In this document: positions 63,601-64,000 of the stretch, piece by piece
Layout of the letters: each line of letters begins with the position of its first letter
How positions within the stretch are numbered: position 1 is the first letter of the stretch
From: Flavobacteriales bacterium
GTDB taxonomy: Bacteria; Bacteroidota; Bacteroidia; Flavobacteriales_E; Vicingaceae
DNA length: 64,000 nucleotides
NCBI GenBank assembly: GCA_026196775.1
Contig: JAPHUD010000007.1
Span: forward strand, 186,001-250,000
Direction: 5' to 3'
Made by a program: the position numbers and the translations under genes
The notes under the pieces: model-generated
The model's input: only the letters and a program-made list of their open reading frames with translations
Told to the model about the DNA's origin: nothing
Databases searched by the model: none

Positions 63601-64000
63601 GTAAAATTAAATAGAATTAGAGACGTAATAGATGCTCAGGAGAAAGAAAAAGAGAGTTTTGCCAAAGAATTACATGATGGGTTAGGGCAAATATTATTGG
63701 CATCTAAAATGAATTTAAGTTCATTGCAAGAAGATATGGAAAAATTAGATGAACCCATTTTAGATGTTTACAATAATTCCATGAAATTGTTGACAGCATC
63801 CATCCAAGAAGCAAGAAATGTTTCTCATGGATTAATGACAAGGGTTTTAGCTCAGTTTGGGTTAGCTCAGGCAATAGATGATGCCATTAATAATGTTAAT
63901 ATGCTTGATAAATCTTTAGTTTTCACTTTTAAACACAATATTGAGGGAGTAAGGTTCGAAGGAGAGCAAGAGAAAGCATTATATAGAGTAGTTCAGGAAT
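60613..64000 (+). CDS. GAF/PAS sensor histidine kinase, partial (runs off the window)
   Basis: An open frame of 1129 residues from ATG 60613 has no stop before the window ends. By eye the order is GAF (about 15-165), GAF-like (175-335), PAS (340-455), GAF (470-615), three PAS (625-745, 757-870, 885-1000), HisKA_3 dimerisation (about 1010-1085) and the start of HATPase_c. The phosphoacceptor is His1021 in AKELHDGLGQ, the NarL-type (HisKA_3) signature; RVVQE near the end begins the ATPase N-box. The first GAF carries a Cys motif CGHVRKKDCVCGKALC (Cys77, 85, 87, 92). No membrane helix or signal peptide is seen, so it is a cytoplasmic sensor. The response regulator is not in view. Confidence 0.9.
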   Translation, partial: MIEQANFSLQKVINKLLELTTKESDINTFLVKSLEVIIDEVRLLGFSDKGIIFLKRNNEFMKVIAHKNIDTSVLQQCGHVRKKDCVCGKALCSITHQFKNSVEKVQNNKVIFTENNICSFPINYKDNCYGVLTLYLEDEAYYYETTVNEITSICNTIGLVIHEKRMQRYADFVKNKLDVSYGNQYFKNLANFFVEEFKMKYCFIGTYNQSLEEISSIVFMEKDKQLENIVCGTENSPTKVLLKEPFCMFPKNVQTIFPDDVELKRYNVQSYVGMLLYNENKTPVGAIVLMHNKTINEKEQEDMKQVLSIFTPRLRGECERKLYETNLIIEQEKYKTIIDELQDVFIRTRITAEGNEIIEASPSAFKFSGYSPEELIGKSPETFYYDLNQRNAFQEKLFKEKVVQNFPLTFIKKNQELIYAKVNAQLVCDGNGVPTEIRLFGRDITESINEEIRKEIAYVVAKKSQRRTININTISEYLYNMLGKVTDVSNFYISFFNEVEKTVFFPVYADGENNNIVSEVEKEFNSNGFFEYIITHKSAIIKTEKELHELISINRLKVDRTVPKSLVSFPIRNEGKVVGALTVMSYSKTKMLCNNDLELLEFVSTQLSTIVEREQWQKSLIEKEKYFRTLVESSHEVIGIVDVNGVMQYISESVKSILGYNSYEMIGKSFVDFVPEYYIQQVKHNFDKTTQRLRNNNSDTVKVINKDGETRIIHFTLNNQLTNNVVQGIVFNAQDITEKYYAQKKLEASKAKLIEQEKNYRNIFNNSNDGIVLFDENFKIIDVNKRMTAVSGFTKSELLESSILETLQYTEDDEIIKEIRKLDGINKKSVVVEKIIPHKENKILYCKVFVKKIPESENEQGYFIAFITDITKSNEAIQKAIDLENALHYTTNVIYADLTGKIMNVSENVSKKSGYSKKELIGASTKIFNSNFHPKEFFKEMWETILKGNVWSGEVRNKRKDGSIYWIYSTIIPIRDIYKKVVYFINVQQDITEVKQVKLNRIRDVIDAQEKEKESFAKELHDGLGQILLASKMNLSSLQEDMEKLDEPILDVYNNSMKLLTASIQEARNVSHGLMTRVLAQFGLAQAIDDAINNVNMLDKSLVFTFKHNIEGVRFEGEQEKALYRVVQE

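Noticed and set aside
1-64000. CRISPR arrays, tRNA or rRNA genes, insertion sequences
   Set aside because: No spaced repeats, cloverleaf-like or rRNA-like sequences, or transposase genes were seen on either strand.

Overview
The window is 64 kb of low-GC DNA from a member of the Bacteroidota, most likely a marine or aquatic Flavobacteriales-type bacterium. The evidence is: secreted proteins ending in type IX secretion (T9SS) sorting domains (2946-5228, 15986-17401, 40600-44109); a single-chain SecDF; the LpxC-FabZ fusion; an S46 dipeptidyl-peptidase; a calcium/sodium antiporter; and promoters of the Bacteroidota form TTTG-N19-21-TAnnTTTG. Genes start without clear Shine-Dalgarno sites. The window looks like ordinary chromosome. 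I found no tRNA, rRNA, CRISPR array, insertion sequence, prophage or origin.

Layout. 105-5228 (minus): an unknown exported protein, TspO, a DUF4139 protein and an FG-GAP repeat T9SS cargo. 5464-12374 (plus): secDF, tatA, a Ca2+/Na+ antiporter and a CAP plus OmpA-like exported protein. 12377-15892 (minus): uvrB and an unknown helical-repeat protein. 15986-20343: a secreted alpha/beta hydrolase (plus), an M28 peptidase joined to a pabA/trpG-type amidotransferase (minus) and a small lipoprotein (plus). 20340-26487 (minus): a TPR - phosphosulfolactate synthase - rhodanese - DUF368 (PopT-type) operon, a PagL-like barrel and an SLC13 permease. 26656-30598 (plus): lpxD, lpxC-fabZ, lpxA, efp, closed by a terminator. 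30683-40098 (plus): an envelope-protein run with an S46 peptidase, an exported YidD-like protein, two paralogous membrane proteins, an unknown exported protein, an M48 metalloprotease and two barrels. 40335-48139: a tiny membrane protein, a large M4 metallopeptidase, hutI, an FdhF/YdeP oxidoreductase and a small unknown. 48263-55637 (plus): guaB, three SurA/PpiC-type periplasmic folding factors, a MoxR ATPase and a coiled-coil protein. 55704-60404 (minus): sucD-fabG and bioF-bioD with an HI0933/BaiN flavoprotein. 60613-64000 (plus): a very large GAF/PAS sensor histidine kinase that runs off the window.

Taken together most of the window serves the cell envelope: export (SecDF, TatA, T9SS cargo), periplasmic folding (PPIases), lipid A synthesis (Lpx), carrier-lipid recycling (PopT) and envelope proteolysis (S46, M28, M48, M4). 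The least conventional region is 32877-39510. There a YidD homologue that carries a signal peptide is followed, with overlapping reading frames, by two paralogous tetratricopeptide-like membrane proteins. The signal peptide of the second lies inside the end of the first.
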